DNA of 17,526 bases from Actinomycetota bacterium (GCA_027731885.1 JAQCAO010000015.1:1-17526), one strand, 5' to 3'; shown: positions 1 to 8,514, counted from the stretch's first letter. Made by a program: numbers and translations. The notes: generated by a model from the sequence alone, not told the origin.

Positions 1-1
1 C

Positions 2-919
<918 letters not shown>

Positions 920-934
920 GTTAAGGAATACAAG

Positions 935-1186
935 ATGGCACTTAACGTCGAACTGGTATCGCCAACACAGCGTGTGTGGTCCGGGCAGGCAACTTTTGTT
1001 TCTGCTCGCACAACTGAAGGAGAACTTGGCGTTCTTCCTGATCACTCACCGCTCTTTGGCGTACTGGTTGACGGTGCCGTAAGTATCAAAGCAGTTGATG
1101 GAACAACTAAGGAATTCAACGTACAAGGCGGCTTCTTATCTGTCGCTAACAACCGCGTTTCGATTCTCACCGAGAGCGTTAATTAA
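935..1186 (+). CDS. atpC: ATP synthase F1 subunit epsilon, short form
   Basis: Epsilon subunit of the F1 central stalk, joining gamma to the c-ring. At 83 residues it is much shorter than the usual 120-140. It contains the N-terminal beta-sandwich domain (MALNVELVSPTQRVW, EGELGVLPDHSPLF, GGFLSVANNRVSILTE) and stops where the C-terminal helical hairpin would begin. The stop is followed after 7 bases by the end of the convergent glpX gene, so there is no room for a missing exon-like remainder, and the shortness is native to this sequence. An AAGGA Shine-Dalgarno sits about 7 bases before the ATG. From family knowledge, loss of the C-terminal helices removes the epsilon-inhibited state; that this enzyme lacks it is inference. 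Confidence 0.95.
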   Translation: MALNVELVSPTQRVWSGQATFVSARTTEGELGVLPDHSPLFGVLVDGAVSIKAVDGTTKEFNVQGGFLSVANNRVSILTESVN

Positions 1187-1193
1187 AGCCGTC

Positions 1194-2111
1194 TCACTTT
1201 AAGTGGTGCTGCGTAACTATCTTACGTAGCGTCTTTGACTTTCCGCGCATCACAATTGAATGGCTAATCGCACCATAAGGTGTGTAGCGAATTCCATTTA
1301 TAAGTTCACCATCAGTGATCCCGGTTGCAGATAGAAAGACATCATCTGAATTACATAAATCGCGTGTTGTCAGAACCTTGACTTCGGATTTTCCATCGTT
1401 ATATAGCTGACCTTGGATACTTCCACCCAGACAGATCATTGCTGCTGCAGTGATTACTCCTTCAGGTGTTCCGCCAATTCCCATCAAAAGATCGATTCCA
1501 GAGCCAGGAATTGCTGTCTCTATTGCTGCAGCGACATCACCATCTTGAATCAAACGAATGCGGGCTCCAGCGGATCTAATCTCTGCGATGAGATTTTCGT
1601 GGCGCGGGCGATTAAGGACAACAACTGTAAGATCGCTGATATCCAACTCTTTTGCTTGAGCGACGCGTTTCAAATTTTCACTAACTGACGCTTGGATATC
1701 AATTAGCGCAGCAGCTTCGGGCCCGGTAACAATTTTATTCATGTAGAAACTCTCGCGGGGATCGTACATAGTTCCGCGTGGAGCTAGCGCAATGACGCTA
1801 ATGGCTCCATTCATGCCTTGCGCGGTCAGGGAAGTTCCATCTATAGGATCTACCGCAACATCGCAATCTGGTCCTTCACCATTTCCCACGCTCTCACCGT
1901 TGTGAAGCATCGGCGCATTATCTTTTTCGCCTTCACCAATAACAACTGTTCCATTCATATCAACTGTATTAATCATTGCGCGCATCGCAGCAACGGCTGC
2001 GCCATCGGCTTGGTCTTTATCTCCACGTCCGACCCACGGCGCTGCAGCTAGAGCAGCTGTTTCTGTGACTCTTACTAATTCAAGAGCTAGATTGCGATCT
2101 GGAATTGCCAA
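1194..2111 (-). CDS. glpX: Fructose-1,6-bisphosphatase class II
   Basis: GlpX hydrolyses fructose 1,6-bisphosphate to fructose 6-phosphate, the gluconeogenic step, in the cytoplasm. The 305-residue protein begins [16 protein letters not shown], as in actinobacterial GlpX, and carries [11 protein letters not shown] (about residues 60-70) and [12 protein letters not shown] (about 88-99), the metal/phosphate-binding motifs of the lithium-sensitive phosphatase fold, then [11 protein letters not shown] prefer the TTG start at 2111. It lies one base after the murA stop (2113-2115), has GGGAG at 2116-2120 on the coding strand, and gives the family N-terminus. A GTG at 2135 would add eight unlike residues and has no good ribosome site. 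It is the second gene after murA and probably depends on the murA promoter. It ends 7 bases from the convergent atpC. Confidence 0.95.
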   Translation of the reverse strand: MAIPDRNLALELVRVTETAALAAAPWVGRGDKDQADGAAVAAMRAMINTVDMNGTVVIGEGEKDNAPMLHNGESVGNGEGPDCDVAVDPIDGTSLTAQGMNGAISVIALAPRGTMYDPRESFYMNKIVTGPEAAALIDIQASVSENLKRVAQAKELDISDLTVVVLNRPRHENLIAEIRSAGARIRLIQDGDVAAAIETAIPGSGIDLLMGIGGTPEGVITAAAMICLGGSIQGQLYNDGKSEVKVLTTRDLCNSDDVFLSATGITDGELINGIRYTPYGAISHSIVMRGKSKTLRKIVTQHHLK

Positions 2112-2112
2112 A

Positions 2113-3387
2113 TTACTCCCTCTTAACCTGCGCACCTAGGCGCACTAGATCTTCCGCGAAATTTGGATATCCACGATCAATATGGAAAGCGCCATCAACA
2201 GTGGTTTCGCCATCTGCGACCAGCGCAGCCAATACTAGGCCGGCACCAGCCCGAATATCAGTTGCCTCAACTGGTGCACCAGATAACTGTGGGATGCCAT
2301 CAATTGAAGCGTGGTGGCCATCAACCGAAACTTGTGCGCCGAGGCGAGCTAGTTCATTTACAAACATAAAGCGTGATTCAAAGACATTTTCCGTAACCAT
2401 GGAATGGCCATCGGCTACTGCATTCATTGCAATGATAAATGGCAGCAAGTCAGTGGCAAATCCTGGATAAGGAAGGGTTGCAACATCTGTGGCACGTGGG
2501 CGTTGATTCATCTGTACACGGAACCCATCGGCAGTTGAGGTAATAATCGCACCAGCGTGTGCCAATTTCTCCAACATAACTTCCATGTGATCGGCGCGAC
2601 CACCATTAATCGTGATATCTCCTTGGGTCATTACTGCCGCAAATGCCCAAGTGCCAGCGATGATTCGATCAGTAATCGTGGTGTGGTCGGTTGGATTTAA
2701 CTTTGCAACGCCAGTGATCTTTATAAGCGGCGTACCTAGCCCCTCAATCTTTGCGCCCATAGAAATTAAGAATTCGCCAAGGTCAACTAAATCTGGTTCG
2801 CGTGCTGCGTTATCAATGGTTGTATCACCTTTCGCCAATACAGCGGCGGTCATTAAGTTTTCGGTGGCACCAACACTTGGGAAATCTAAATCAATATCCG
2901 CACCCGTTAAACCGTTGGGAGCTGCAGCAATTACATAACCGTGTTCCACATGGGCGTTAGCGCCAAGAGATACTAAGCCTTTTATGTGAAAATCTAAACC
3001 ACGCGAACCAATTGCATCGCCACCTGGCAGGGCCACTTCAGCGCGTCCGGTGCGGGCAACGAGTGGACCTAATACGTTAATAGAAGCGCGCATTTTTCGA
3101 ACCAAGTCGTAATCTGCGCGATGCTGTGGCGTTTCCGGCACATCTATTGTGACAACTGATCCAGTGTGGGTAACGGTACAGCCCAGGCGAGTAAGTAAAT
3201 CCGACATAATTTCTACATCTGCGATATCTGGAACATTACGAATCGTTGTTCTTCCGACTGCGAGCAATGAGGCGGCCATTAATTTAAGGACCGAGTTCTT
3301 CGCCCCTGTAACGCTAACTTCACCCTTGAGGCTGGAGCCACCGACGATGCGGAAGCGGTCGCTGCCCGCATTGCCCGAAGGTGCCAT
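2113..3387 (-). CDS. murA: UDP-N-acetylglucosamine 1-carboxyvinyltransferase
   Basis: MurA transfers enolpyruvate from phosphoenolpyruvate to UDP-GlcNAc, the first committed step of peptidoglycan synthesis, in the cytoplasm. The 424-residue length and the two-domain EPSP-synthase-like fold fit the family: [10 protein letters not shown] with the conserved Lys30-Asn31, [16 protein letters not shown] around Arg100, and [19 protein letters not shown]. In the last motif the usual active-site Cys (Cys115 in E. coli) is replaced by Asp124. This is the form known from mycobacteria, chlamydiae and Borrelia, and it gives intrinsic fosfomycin insensitivity. The ATG at 3387 is preceded by TAGACT with a 6-base gap, suggesting a leaderless transcript. 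glpX follows one base after the stop. It is divergent from the cobalamin adenosyltransferase gene. Confidence 0.98.
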   Translation of the reverse strand: MAPSGNAGSDRFRIVGGSSLKGEVSVTGAKNSVLKLMAASLLAVGRTTIRNVPDIADVEIMSDLLTRLGCTVTHTGSVVTIDVPETPQHRADYDLVRKMRASINVLGPLVARTGRAEVALPGGDAIGSRGLDFHIKGLVSLGANAHVEHGYVIAAAPNGLTGADIDLDFPSVGATENLMTAAVLAKGDTTIDNAAREPDLVDLGEFLISMGAKIEGLGTPLIKITGVAKLNPTDHTTITDRIIAGTWAFAAVMTQGDITINGGRADHMEVMLEKLAHAGAIITSTADGFRVQMNQRPRATDVATLPYPGFATDLLPFIIAMNAVADGHSMVTENVFESRFMFVNELARLGAQVSVDGHHASIDGIPQLSGAPVEATDIRAGAGLVLAALVADGETTVDGAFHIDRGYPNFAEDLVRLGAQVKRE

Positions 3388-3393
3388 AAGCCA

Positions 3394-3399
3394 AGTCTA
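3394..3399 (-). promoter_or_regulatory. murA -10 hexamer (leaderless promoter)
   Basis: On the minus strand TAGACT occupies 3399-3394, followed by six bases and then the murA ATG at 3387, so position +1 would be the A of the start codon. TTAACC at 3423-3418, 18 bases upstream, is a 4/6 match to TTGACA and could be the -35. No Shine-Dalgarno is visible. The functional call is inference from position and consensus. Confidence 0.65.
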
Positions 3400-3403
3400 C
3401 TTA

Positions 3404-3409
3404 TAGGCT
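3404..3409 (+). promoter_or_regulatory. cobalamin adenosyltransferase -10 hexamer (leaderless promoter)
   Basis: TAGGCT is followed by six bases (AGGGCC) and the ATG at 3416, so the predicted transcript starts at the start codon. It lies only 4 bases from the opposing murA -10. No clear -35 is visible. There is no convincing ribosome site in the short gap. Confidence 0.6.
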
Positions 3410-3415
3410 AGGGCC

Positions 3416-3988
3416 ATGGTTAATTTAACGCGTATTTACACCAAGACCGGCGATGATGGTTCAACCTCTTTAGGAGATATGAGCCGCACCTCTAAGAATG
3501 ATTCACGTCTTGAGGCTTATGCCACTGTTGATGAAGCTAATTCAGCGATTGGCGTTGTTATAGCAACTGATGAGTTAACTGATGAAATTCGCGCGCTACT
3601 TGTGCGAATTCAAAATGATTTATTCGATGTGGGCGCCGACCTTTGCACGCCAGTTGTAGATGCACCCGCCTTTGAGCCGCTGCGTGTATTGGAAAGCCAA
3701 GTTACCTTTTTAGAAGAGCAGATCGATAAATACAACGCTGATCTTGAACCACTTCGTTCATTTGTATTACCTTCTGGTACCCCAGCAGCAGCACATTTAC
3801 ATGTTGCGCGCACCGTAGTCCGTCGCGCCGAACGTCGCACCTGGGCTGCAATTCATGGTTTCGGAACCGGCGTAAATCCATTAACTGCAAAGTACTTAAA
3901 TCGTTGCTCTGATCTCTTATTCGTTCTAGCACGTGTTGCCAATAAGAAAATTGGCGATCAACTGTGGGTCCCCGGAGCTAACCGCTAA
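3416..3988 (+). CDS. ATP:cob(I)alamin adenosyltransferase, PduO type
   Basis: This enzyme transfers the 5'-deoxyadenosyl group of ATP to cob(I)alamin, making adenosylcobalamin in the cytoplasm. The 190 residues match the PduO/MMAB family in length. Seen are the N-terminal ATP-binding motif YTKTGDDGSTSLGD (about residues 8-21), EAYATVDEANSAIG (about 34-47), the SGTPAAAHLHVARTVVRRAERR helix region (about 122-143) and a C-terminal LNRCSDLLFVLARVAN. Subfamily names in databases vary (cobO, pduO, MMAB), so no symbol is given. It is transcribed alone, divergent from murA, and its stop TAA overlaps the stop of the convergent gene (3985-3988). Whether the cell makes or scavenges cobalamin cannot be told from this window. 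Confidence 0.94.
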   Translation: MVNLTRIYTKTGDDGSTSLGDMSRTSKNDSRLEAYATVDEANSAIGVVIATDELTDEIRALLVRIQNDLFDVGADLCTPVVDAPAFEPLRVLESQVTFLEEQIDKYNADLEPLRSFVLPSGTPAAAHLHVARTVVRRAERRTWAAIHGFGTGVNPLTAKYLNRCSDLLFVLARVANKKIGDQLWVPGANR

Positions 3989-4305
3989 CTCTGTAAGATC
4001 GCGCGCGCAATTTTCTCATCGCGCGCAAAGACAAAAATTCTTGGGCCATCAGTGGTCTGTGTCAGCGTAGCTTTAATGTGCGCTTGCTCTAACTTTAGGC
4101 GTAAAATTTCTCCGGCGATATGGTTACTTGGATATGCGACCGCAACCAGTGCGCCATAATCATCTTCACCTCCTGTTTTAGGCGTACGTTCGACAACTGA
4201 TTTACCGCGCGCAAAAGCCCACTTTAAAATTAACGCCAATATACCGACGGCAAAGAAGCCACCAAAGCTACTTAAGAAAAGGCCGTTATTGATTCCGCCG
4301 AGCAT
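3985..4305 (-). CDS. Membrane-anchored DUF2007-like protein
   Basis: A 106-residue protein with one hydrophobic segment (about residues 8-30, GLFLSSFGGFFAVGILALIL) followed by a basic stretch, a linker, and a soluble C-terminal domain (about 50-106). That domain reads VAVAYPSNHIAGEILRLKLEQAHIKATL then GPRIFVFARDEKIARAIL, resembling DUF2007 'putative signal-transducing' domains (about 60-70 residues, alpha-beta). No catalytic residues are recognisable. The ATG shares its A with the TAA of the secreted-protein gene upstream (TAATG), and GGAG lies 8 bases before it, so it is translationally coupled as the last gene of the ABC exporter unit. The stop overlaps that of the convergent adenosyltransferase gene. 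The role is unknown; the domain assignment is by eye only. Confidence 0.75.
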   Translation of the reverse strand: MLGGINNGLFLSSFGGFFAVGILALILKWAFARGKSVVERTPKTGGEDDYGALVAVAYPSNHIAGEILRLKLEQAHIKATLTQTTDGPRIFVFARDEKIARAILQS

Positions 4306-4970
4306 TAATCTAACTCCACTGGTTGATATTCAGTATTGGGAAGAGGTCCCGTTGGCTCACTTTGATTACAGTCGACGCTGATATTTGAAAGAACGTGCCC
4401 AGTACCGATTGGCTCTGTCGTTACCAATAAAATTGTTATAACTTTCTGCGGATTACTCTTTGTTGCAGATGTTGTTATTTTGCCGAAGGTCTTTAGAGTT
4501 TTATCCTCGGGGGATGTAGCGCCAACTACATCTGCAGTTACTTGCCACCAGCGACAGCCTAATTCTGAGGCCACCAGCACCGCCCCACAGGTAAATTTAG
4601 TGCACGACTTGATTTGGGAAGCGAGCCCAGATTTGGCTGACAAAATTCCCACCAGCTCTTTCGCCGTTGGAATCTTCATATAGAGATTGGTCTCACCAAG
4701 TGGATCTGTTCTAAATCCTACAGGTGGCCATTTTGGAGAAGGTGAAGGAGATAATTTCGCTTCCTTCTTCTTTACTGGAGCCTTCTTTTTCTTTACCGGC
4801 GCTTTCTTCTTTGCTGGTGGTTTTTTAACTGGAGCCTTCTTCTCCACCACCTTTTTGGAAACGCTTGCCTTGGGCTTCGGAGTAGGTGACTTTGTAGCCG
4901 CCGAGGCGGGAGTTACCGTAAAAACCAGCCCTATAACCAGAGCTAGTGATAATTTCCTATATCTAATCAT
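4305..4970 (-). CDS. Secreted Lys/Pro/Ala-rich protein with KAPVKK repeats
   Basis: I do not recognise a family. The 221-residue protein starts MIRYRKLSLALVIGLVF, a classical Sec signal peptide with likely cleavage after ASA (residue 24). Residues 26-80 are a low-complexity Lys/Pro/Ala/Ser tract containing three KAPVKK units (45-50, 56-61, 63-68), and a globular domain of about 130 residues follows with four cysteines (123, 128, 139, 201) that could form disulfides outside the cell. The highly basic tract suggests a flexible spacer or a segment binding anionic cell wall; that is inference. The ATG at 4970 overlaps the permease stop as ATGA, which favours it over the ATG at 4985, which would put five extra residues before the signal peptide. 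It sits between an ABC exporter and a membrane DUF2007-like gene. Confidence 0.8.
   Translation of the reverse strand: MIRYRKLSLALVIGLVFTVTPASAATKSPTPKPKASVSKKVVEKKAPVKKPPAKKKAPVKKKKAPVKKKEAKLSPSPSPKWPPVGFRTDPLGETNLYMKIPTAKELVGILSAKSGLASQIKSCTKFTCGAVLVASELGCRWWQVTADVVGATSPEDKTLKTFGKITTSATKSNPQKVITILLVTTEPIGTGHVLSNISVDCNQSEPTGPLPNTEYQPVELD
4765..4850 (-). repeat. Degenerate in-frame repeat encoding Lys/Ala/Pro units
   Basis: Imperfect repeats within the secreted-protein gene. On the plus strand the recurring core is TTTACTGGAGCCTTCTT and variants (around 4771, 4792 and 4824), which read as KAPVKK on the coding strand. The spacing is uneven (about 21 then 33 bases), so repeat number could change by slippage or recombination while staying in frame. 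It accounts for the pyrimidine-rich look of this stretch. Confidence 0.7.
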
Positions 4971-5785
4971 TTCTGTCGATCCCATTTAAAGGTGCGAATA
5001 GAAATTATTAATCCAGCGATAAACCAGGCAAGGATAATCAGAAAAGATCTTCCAGTTTCCCAGCTGCCGGCAACTTCCGCTGCTGCAAATGAATCAGGTA
5101 AGAAGACAGAGCGCATACCTTGTGTCATCCACTTCAGAGGAAAGATTGCGGCAACTTGTTGCATCCACGCAGGCAGATCAGTAAAGACAAAGAAGACGCC
5201 GCTAAAGAATTGCAAGATGATGACCACAGGGGAAACGACCGCGGATGCGCTGCGACCGCTCTTGGGAATCACTGAAAAAGCGATTCCGAGAGAAGTAGAT
5301 GCAGCGCTGCCCAACAGAATTAACCAAGTAAAGGTTAACCATTTTGCCGGATCAGTTGGGAGATTGACGCCGAAGAAAAGCACCCCAGCAATTAAGAGAA
5401 GAAAAACTTGAATCACCATAGTCACAAATACCACAATTGCTTTACCTATAAAATAACTCGACGCCGGCATTGGCGTTCCGCGGAGTCGTTTTAGAGTTCC
5501 AAAATCACGCTCCACTGGGATCATAATTGCTAATTGTTGAAAACCGGTATTAACAAGGCCAGATGCGATCATTCCAGCGACAAAGTATTGGCTAAATGTG
5601 ACGCCATCGGTGAGTTCATTTGTAAATACTGAACCAAAGATTGCTAGCAACATAATTGGAAATGCCAATGTGAAGACTACTGATTCGCGCTGGCGCATAA
5701 ATTGTTTGACTTCTAAACCACCACGGGCGATTCCTATTGCTAAAGCGCCAGGAACTTTATTTTTGGAAATTCTATTTGTGGACAT
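4967..5785 (-). CDS. ABC-2 type transporter permease
   Basis: Membrane subunit of an ABC exporter of the ABC-2 family. The 272-residue protein has a short cytoplasmic N-terminus, then about six hydrophobic segments: SVVFTLAFPIMLLAIFG, YFVAGMIASGLV, AIVVFVTMVIQVFLLLIAGVLF, LTFTWLILLGSAASTSLGIAFSVI, AVVSPVVIILQFFSGVFFVF and a last one near the C-terminus, FLIILAWFIAGLIIS. The segment PVERDFGTLKRLRGTPMPASSYFIGK between helices 2 and 3 is typical of drug/lipid-type ABC-2 permeases. The ATG at 5785 has a perfect GGAGG 5 bases upstream, inside the end of the ATPase gene, so I prefer it to the TTG at 5797. It overlaps the ATPase gene by 14 bases. The substrate cannot be told; drug, lipid or polymer export are all possible. 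Confidence 0.93.
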   Translation of the reverse strand: MSTNRISKNKVPGALAIGIARGGLEVKQFMRQRESVVFTLAFPIMLLAIFGSVFTNELTDGVTFSQYFVAGMIASGLVNTGFQQLAIMIPVERDFGTLKRLRGTPMPASSYFIGKAIVVFVTMVIQVFLLLIAGVLFFGVNLPTDPAKWLTFTWLILLGSAASTSLGIAFSVIPKSGRSASAVVSPVVIILQFFSGVFFVFTDLPAWMQQVAAIFPLKWMTQGMRSVFLPDSFAAAEVAGSWETGRSFLIILAWFIAGLIISIRTFKWDRQK

Positions 5786-6632
5786 CAGCGCCTCCAATCA
5801 TTTCAATGTAAATATCTTCTAGTGAAGCGCGCTTTACCGTGAGTTCAGGGATTTCCCCTTGATAAGTCTCAGTGAGCTTGCGTACAAGTGCAGTTGGATT
5901 GTCGGTGCGCTCAGATTTTGGACCATCTACTCCTAACCAGGAGACAGTGGCCAATGATGTGGCGCGCCCGCCAAGGAGCGCTGGGGTAGAAACCTCAACG
6001 ATTACGCCACGGTTTATGACTGCGACACGGTCAGCCAGGGCTTCTGCCTCGTCGAGGTAATGCGTCGTTAATACAATTGTGGTTCCGTTATCACGAAGGC
6101 CTTTAATTAGCGCCCAGAAAGCGCGGCGCGCTTCTGGATCAAAACCAGTCGTCGGCTCATCAAGAAATAAAAGTTCTGGAGAACCAATAATGCCAAGCGC
6201 CACATCTAAGCGTCGACGTTGCCCGCCGGATAGGGTCCGGATCAATTCATTTGATTTTTCCTCAAGACCAACCGCGCTGACAACTTCTTCAACATCTCGG
6301 GGGTTGGAATAATACTTTGCAAAATGTGCAACCGTATCTTTCACCGATAAATCACCTGCATCAGATGTTGATTGCAGAACTATGCCGATCCGGTTTCGCC
6401 AGATGCGTCCAGCTTCACCCTTTAAAGCGGGGTCGGTATCTAATACTGAAACTTCACCGCTATCTCGAGTTCGAAAACCTTCGAGTATTTCTACGGTAGT
6501 CGTCTTTCCCGCACCATTTGGGCCAAGTAGCGCAAATATCTCTCCTTGCGCGATATTTATATCAATCCCAGCAACAGCCTGAGTAGATCCATAGCTCTTC
6601 TTCAGGCCTCGGACAGATATCACGCTGCTCAT
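5772..6632 (-). CDS. ABC transporter ATP-binding protein (drug/ABC-2 exporter type)
   Basis: Cytoplasmic ATPase that drives the adjacent ABC-2 permease. In the 286-residue protein the Walker A GPNGAGKT is at residues 37-44, the Q-loop Gln near 87, the ABC signature LSGGQRRRLDVAL at 134-146, Walker B LLFLDEPTTGFDP at 154-166, and the switch His in LTTHYLDEAEALADRV shortly after. The order and the TTGFDP/DEAE wording fit the DrrA/CcmA-like exporter ATPases. The ATG at 6632 gives the usual start MSSVISVRGLKKSYG; a possible upstream start at 6659 adds nine unlike residues. AAGG lies 8 bases before the ATG. It leads a four-gene unit (ATPase, permease, secreted protein, DUF2007-like) whose members all overlap. 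Confidence 0.94.
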   Translation of the reverse strand: MSSVISVRGLKKSYGSTQAVAGIDINIAQGEIFALLGPNGAGKTTTVEILEGFRTRDSGEVSVLDTDPALKGEAGRIWRNRIGIVLQSTSDAGDLSVKDTVAHFAKYYSNPRDVEEVVSAVGLEEKSNELIRTLSGGQRRRLDVALGIIGSPELLFLDEPTTGFDPEARRAFWALIKGLRDNGTTIVLTTHYLDEAEALADRVAVINRGVIVEVSTPALLGGRATSLATVSWLGVDGPKSERTDNPTALVRKLTETYQGEIPELTVKRASLEDIYIEMIGGADVHK

Positions 6633-6679
6633 ATGGCTACCTTGCCACATTGTCGGCAAAAGTGCGAGAAAATACCTTT

Positions 6680-6991
6680 ATGAGCCCACGTCGCAACTTT
6701 CCAAAGGGTCGCCGGCCAAAGACGGAAGATCGAGAAATATCTACATCGAATCAAACAATTGAAGAGCACACAGATGGTGATTTTATTGTTCGTAAAATCA
6801 CAGGCTCGAGTTCAAATAAACCTTATCGTTGCCCTGGTTGTGATCAAGTCATTCCTATGGCTACGCCGCACACAGTTGCTTGGCTGGTGGGTGATGAAGA
6901 TAACCGACGCCATTGGCATAACGCGTGTTGGGCAAAACGTAATCAACGCAGACCCAGAACAGAGCGCACACGAAACGCACCCCGCTTTTAA
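6680..6991 (+). CDS. Conserved actinobacterial zinc-finger-like protein
   Basis: A 103-residue basic protein of unknown function. It matches, from memory, a small protein conserved across Actinobacteria that starts MSPRRN and ends RNAPRF and is often mislabelled 'ATP/GTP-binding protein'. A variable acidic linker (about residues 13-40) precedes CPGCDQVIP (Cys51, Cys54), then His64 and RHWHNACW (His78, His80, Cys83), a plausible zinc site reminiscent of HNH-like or treble-clef fingers. No nucleotide-binding motif is seen. The ATG at 6680 gives the conserved N-terminus, whereas the TTG at 6650 would add unlike residues. The gene is single and divergent from the ABC operon, with its start 47 bases from that of the ATPase. 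Function is not established. Confidence 0.85.
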   Translation: MSPRRNFPKGRRPKTEDREISTSNQTIEEHTDGDFIVRKITGSSSNKPYRCPGCDQVIPMATPHTVAWLVGDEDNRRHWHNACWAKRNQRRPRTERTRNAPRF

Positions 6992-7002
6992 AATCTAACC
7001 CA

Positions 7003-7024
7003 GTCGGCAAATTTATGGGCCGAC
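7003..7024. terminator. Possible hairpin between convergent genes
   Basis: GTCGGC (7003-7008) and GCCGAC (7019-7024) form a perfect 6-bp stem, five pairs G-C, with a 10-base loop. It lies between the ends of the zinc-finger gene (6991) and the convergent aldehyde dehydrogenase gene (7027), where a two-way terminator would be useful. There is no U-tract on either strand, so it is not a canonical intrinsic terminator. Confidence 0.3.
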
Positions 7025-7026
7025 CA

Positions 7027-8508
7027 TTAACCTAGTCGACCATTTAGTAAACGCGTCAAAGTAACAATTAACTTATCATTTCCTTTTGTCCGTTTAAAAC
7101 TGGTAAAGGCAATCGGCAATTGGAAATGCGCACGAACAACTGTACGAGGATAAGTAAATTCTAAAATTCCTTCTGGCCCGTGAATACGACCATAACCACT
7201 ATCTTTCACGCCGCCAAAGGGCACAGATGCGATCGCCGCAAAGGAGATAGTCGAGTTGATAGCGACCATTCCACAATGAAGTTGACGGGCAATTTTCTTA
7301 CCTTGGCGCCTTGACCAGATAGATGAGCCAAGTCCATAACGCGAAGCATTTGATAGCGCGATCGCTTCATCCATAGATTTAACGCGATTTATGGCAATTG
7401 TTGGCCCAAATGTTTCTTCCAGCATCGCTGTTGAATTTTCAGGGACATCGAGCAAGATGACAGGCTCAACAAAAGGCGCTTTCACTGAATCAGATCCACC
7501 GAGGGCAGCCTTCGCACCTTTTGCTAGGGCGTCATCAATATGGCCTTGAATAACTTTAATCTGCGATGGCATTGTGGCTGGTCCATAATTTCCAACACCA
7601 GGAGCACCTGGATGAATACTGCGCGCAACCTTGAGCGCTTCTTCAATGAATTTATCAGCGATGCTTTCGTGTACATAGACACGCTCTGCGCCGATACAGG
7701 TTTGACCAGCATTGGACATCGCTGACCAAATAGTCGCATCAGCGGCGCGTTTGATATCTGCATCAGAAGCAACAATTACTGGATCTTTTCCGCCGCATTC
7801 CATAACAACCGGGGTCATAGTCGTGGCACAGCTGGCTGCCACCAATTTTGCGGTGCGAGTAGAACCAGTGAAAGCCAACTTATCAACGCCACTTTCGCAG
7901 AGATCTTTGCCAGTTGCTCCAAGCCCAGTGATACAGGTGAATACATCTGCAAAGGGTGCAACTTCGGCAAAAGTTTCCGCCAGAACTGTTCCAACACCCG
8001 GTGTGTACTCACTTGGTTTAAACACAACTGTATTTCCTGCCGCTAGCGCGTATGAAATAGAGCCCATCGGAGTAAAGATTGGGTAATTCCAAGGTGCAAT
8101 TACTCCGACTACGCCTACGGGAGAGCGCTCTACCGTTGCAGACATATTGGCCATCAAAACACCAGGAGATCGGTGCGATGTACGCATTACATCTTCTGCG
8201 TGACGGGCCGCCCAACCTAAATGTCCGACGGCTAAAGAAGCTTCGAGTTTGGCATCGCTCACCGGCTTACCTGTCTCTCGCGAAACAATCTCAGTAATTT
8301 GATCTAACTTGAATATTAGTAAATTACTCCACCGCAACAAGACTTTGCGACGACCTTTAAACCCAAGGTTCTGCCAGGCAAGGGATGCTGTCCGGGCGCG
8401 GTTAACTGCCTCGTGCACCTGTGCGCGATCGGCAATCGGGTAATTTGCAATTACTTCTCCGGTGACAGGGTAGTGAGATGCAAATGTTGCGTTGGATAAA
8501 GTGGTCAT
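7027..8508 (-). CDS. NAD(P)-dependent aldehyde dehydrogenase family protein
   Basis: A cytoplasmic enzyme oxidising an aldehyde to a carboxylate (or an acyl-thioester) with NAD(P). The 493 residues carry the full catalytic set: PWNYP with Asn141, FTGSTRT in the cofactor fold (about 214-220), MECGGKDP with general base Glu237, NAGQTC with nucleophile Cys271, and EETFGP further on. The C-terminus has an extra tail (LPIAFTSFKRTKGNDKL). Overall it resembles succinate-semialdehyde dehydrogenase and related actinobacterial enzymes, but the substrate cannot be read from sequence. Start: the ATG at 8508 is preceded by TAGTCT and a 6-base gap, giving a leaderless transcript; the TTG at 8514 would lie inside that gap. 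It is transcribed alone and divergent from a hydrolase gene. Confidence 0.93.
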   Translation of the reverse strand: MTTLSNATFASHYPVTGEVIANYPIADRAQVHEAVNRARTASLAWQNLGFKGRRKVLLRWSNLLIFKLDQITEIVSRETGKPVSDAKLEASLAVGHLGWAARHAEDVMRTSHRSPGVLMANMSATVERSPVGVVGVIAPWNYPIFTPMGSISYALAAGNTVVFKPSEYTPGVGTVLAETFAEVAPFADVFTCITGLGATGKDLCESGVDKLAFTGSTRTAKLVAASCATTMTPVVMECGGKDPVIVASDADIKRAADATIWSAMSNAGQTCIGAERVYVHESIADKFIEEALKVARSIHPGAPGVGNYGPATMPSQIKVIQGHIDDALAKGAKAALGGSDSVKAPFVEPVILLDVPENSTAMLEETFGPTIAINRVKSMDEAIALSNASRYGLGSSIWSRRQGKKIARQLHCGMVAINSTISFAAIASVPFGGVKDSGYGRIHGPEGILEFTYPRTVVRAHFQLPIAFTSFKRTKGNDKLIVTLTRLLNGRLG

Positions 8509-8514
8509 GAGCAA

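Noticed and set aside
1195..1205. CACTTTAAGTG palindrome between atpC and glpX as a terminator
   Set aside because: The loop is one base, the stem is AT-rich and it lies in the last codons of glpX; it cannot fold as a terminator.
4687..4989. Open frame on the plus strand across the secreted-protein gene, rich in Phe/Gly
   Set aside because: It is the complement of the Lys/Pro codons, with no family likeness and no ribosome site; the minus-strand signal peptide and ATGA overlap are decisive.
7712..8086. Plus-strand frame of 124 codons inside the aldehyde dehydrogenase gene
   Set aside because: It lies opposite the catalytic core of a full-length enzyme and reads as an antisense shadow.
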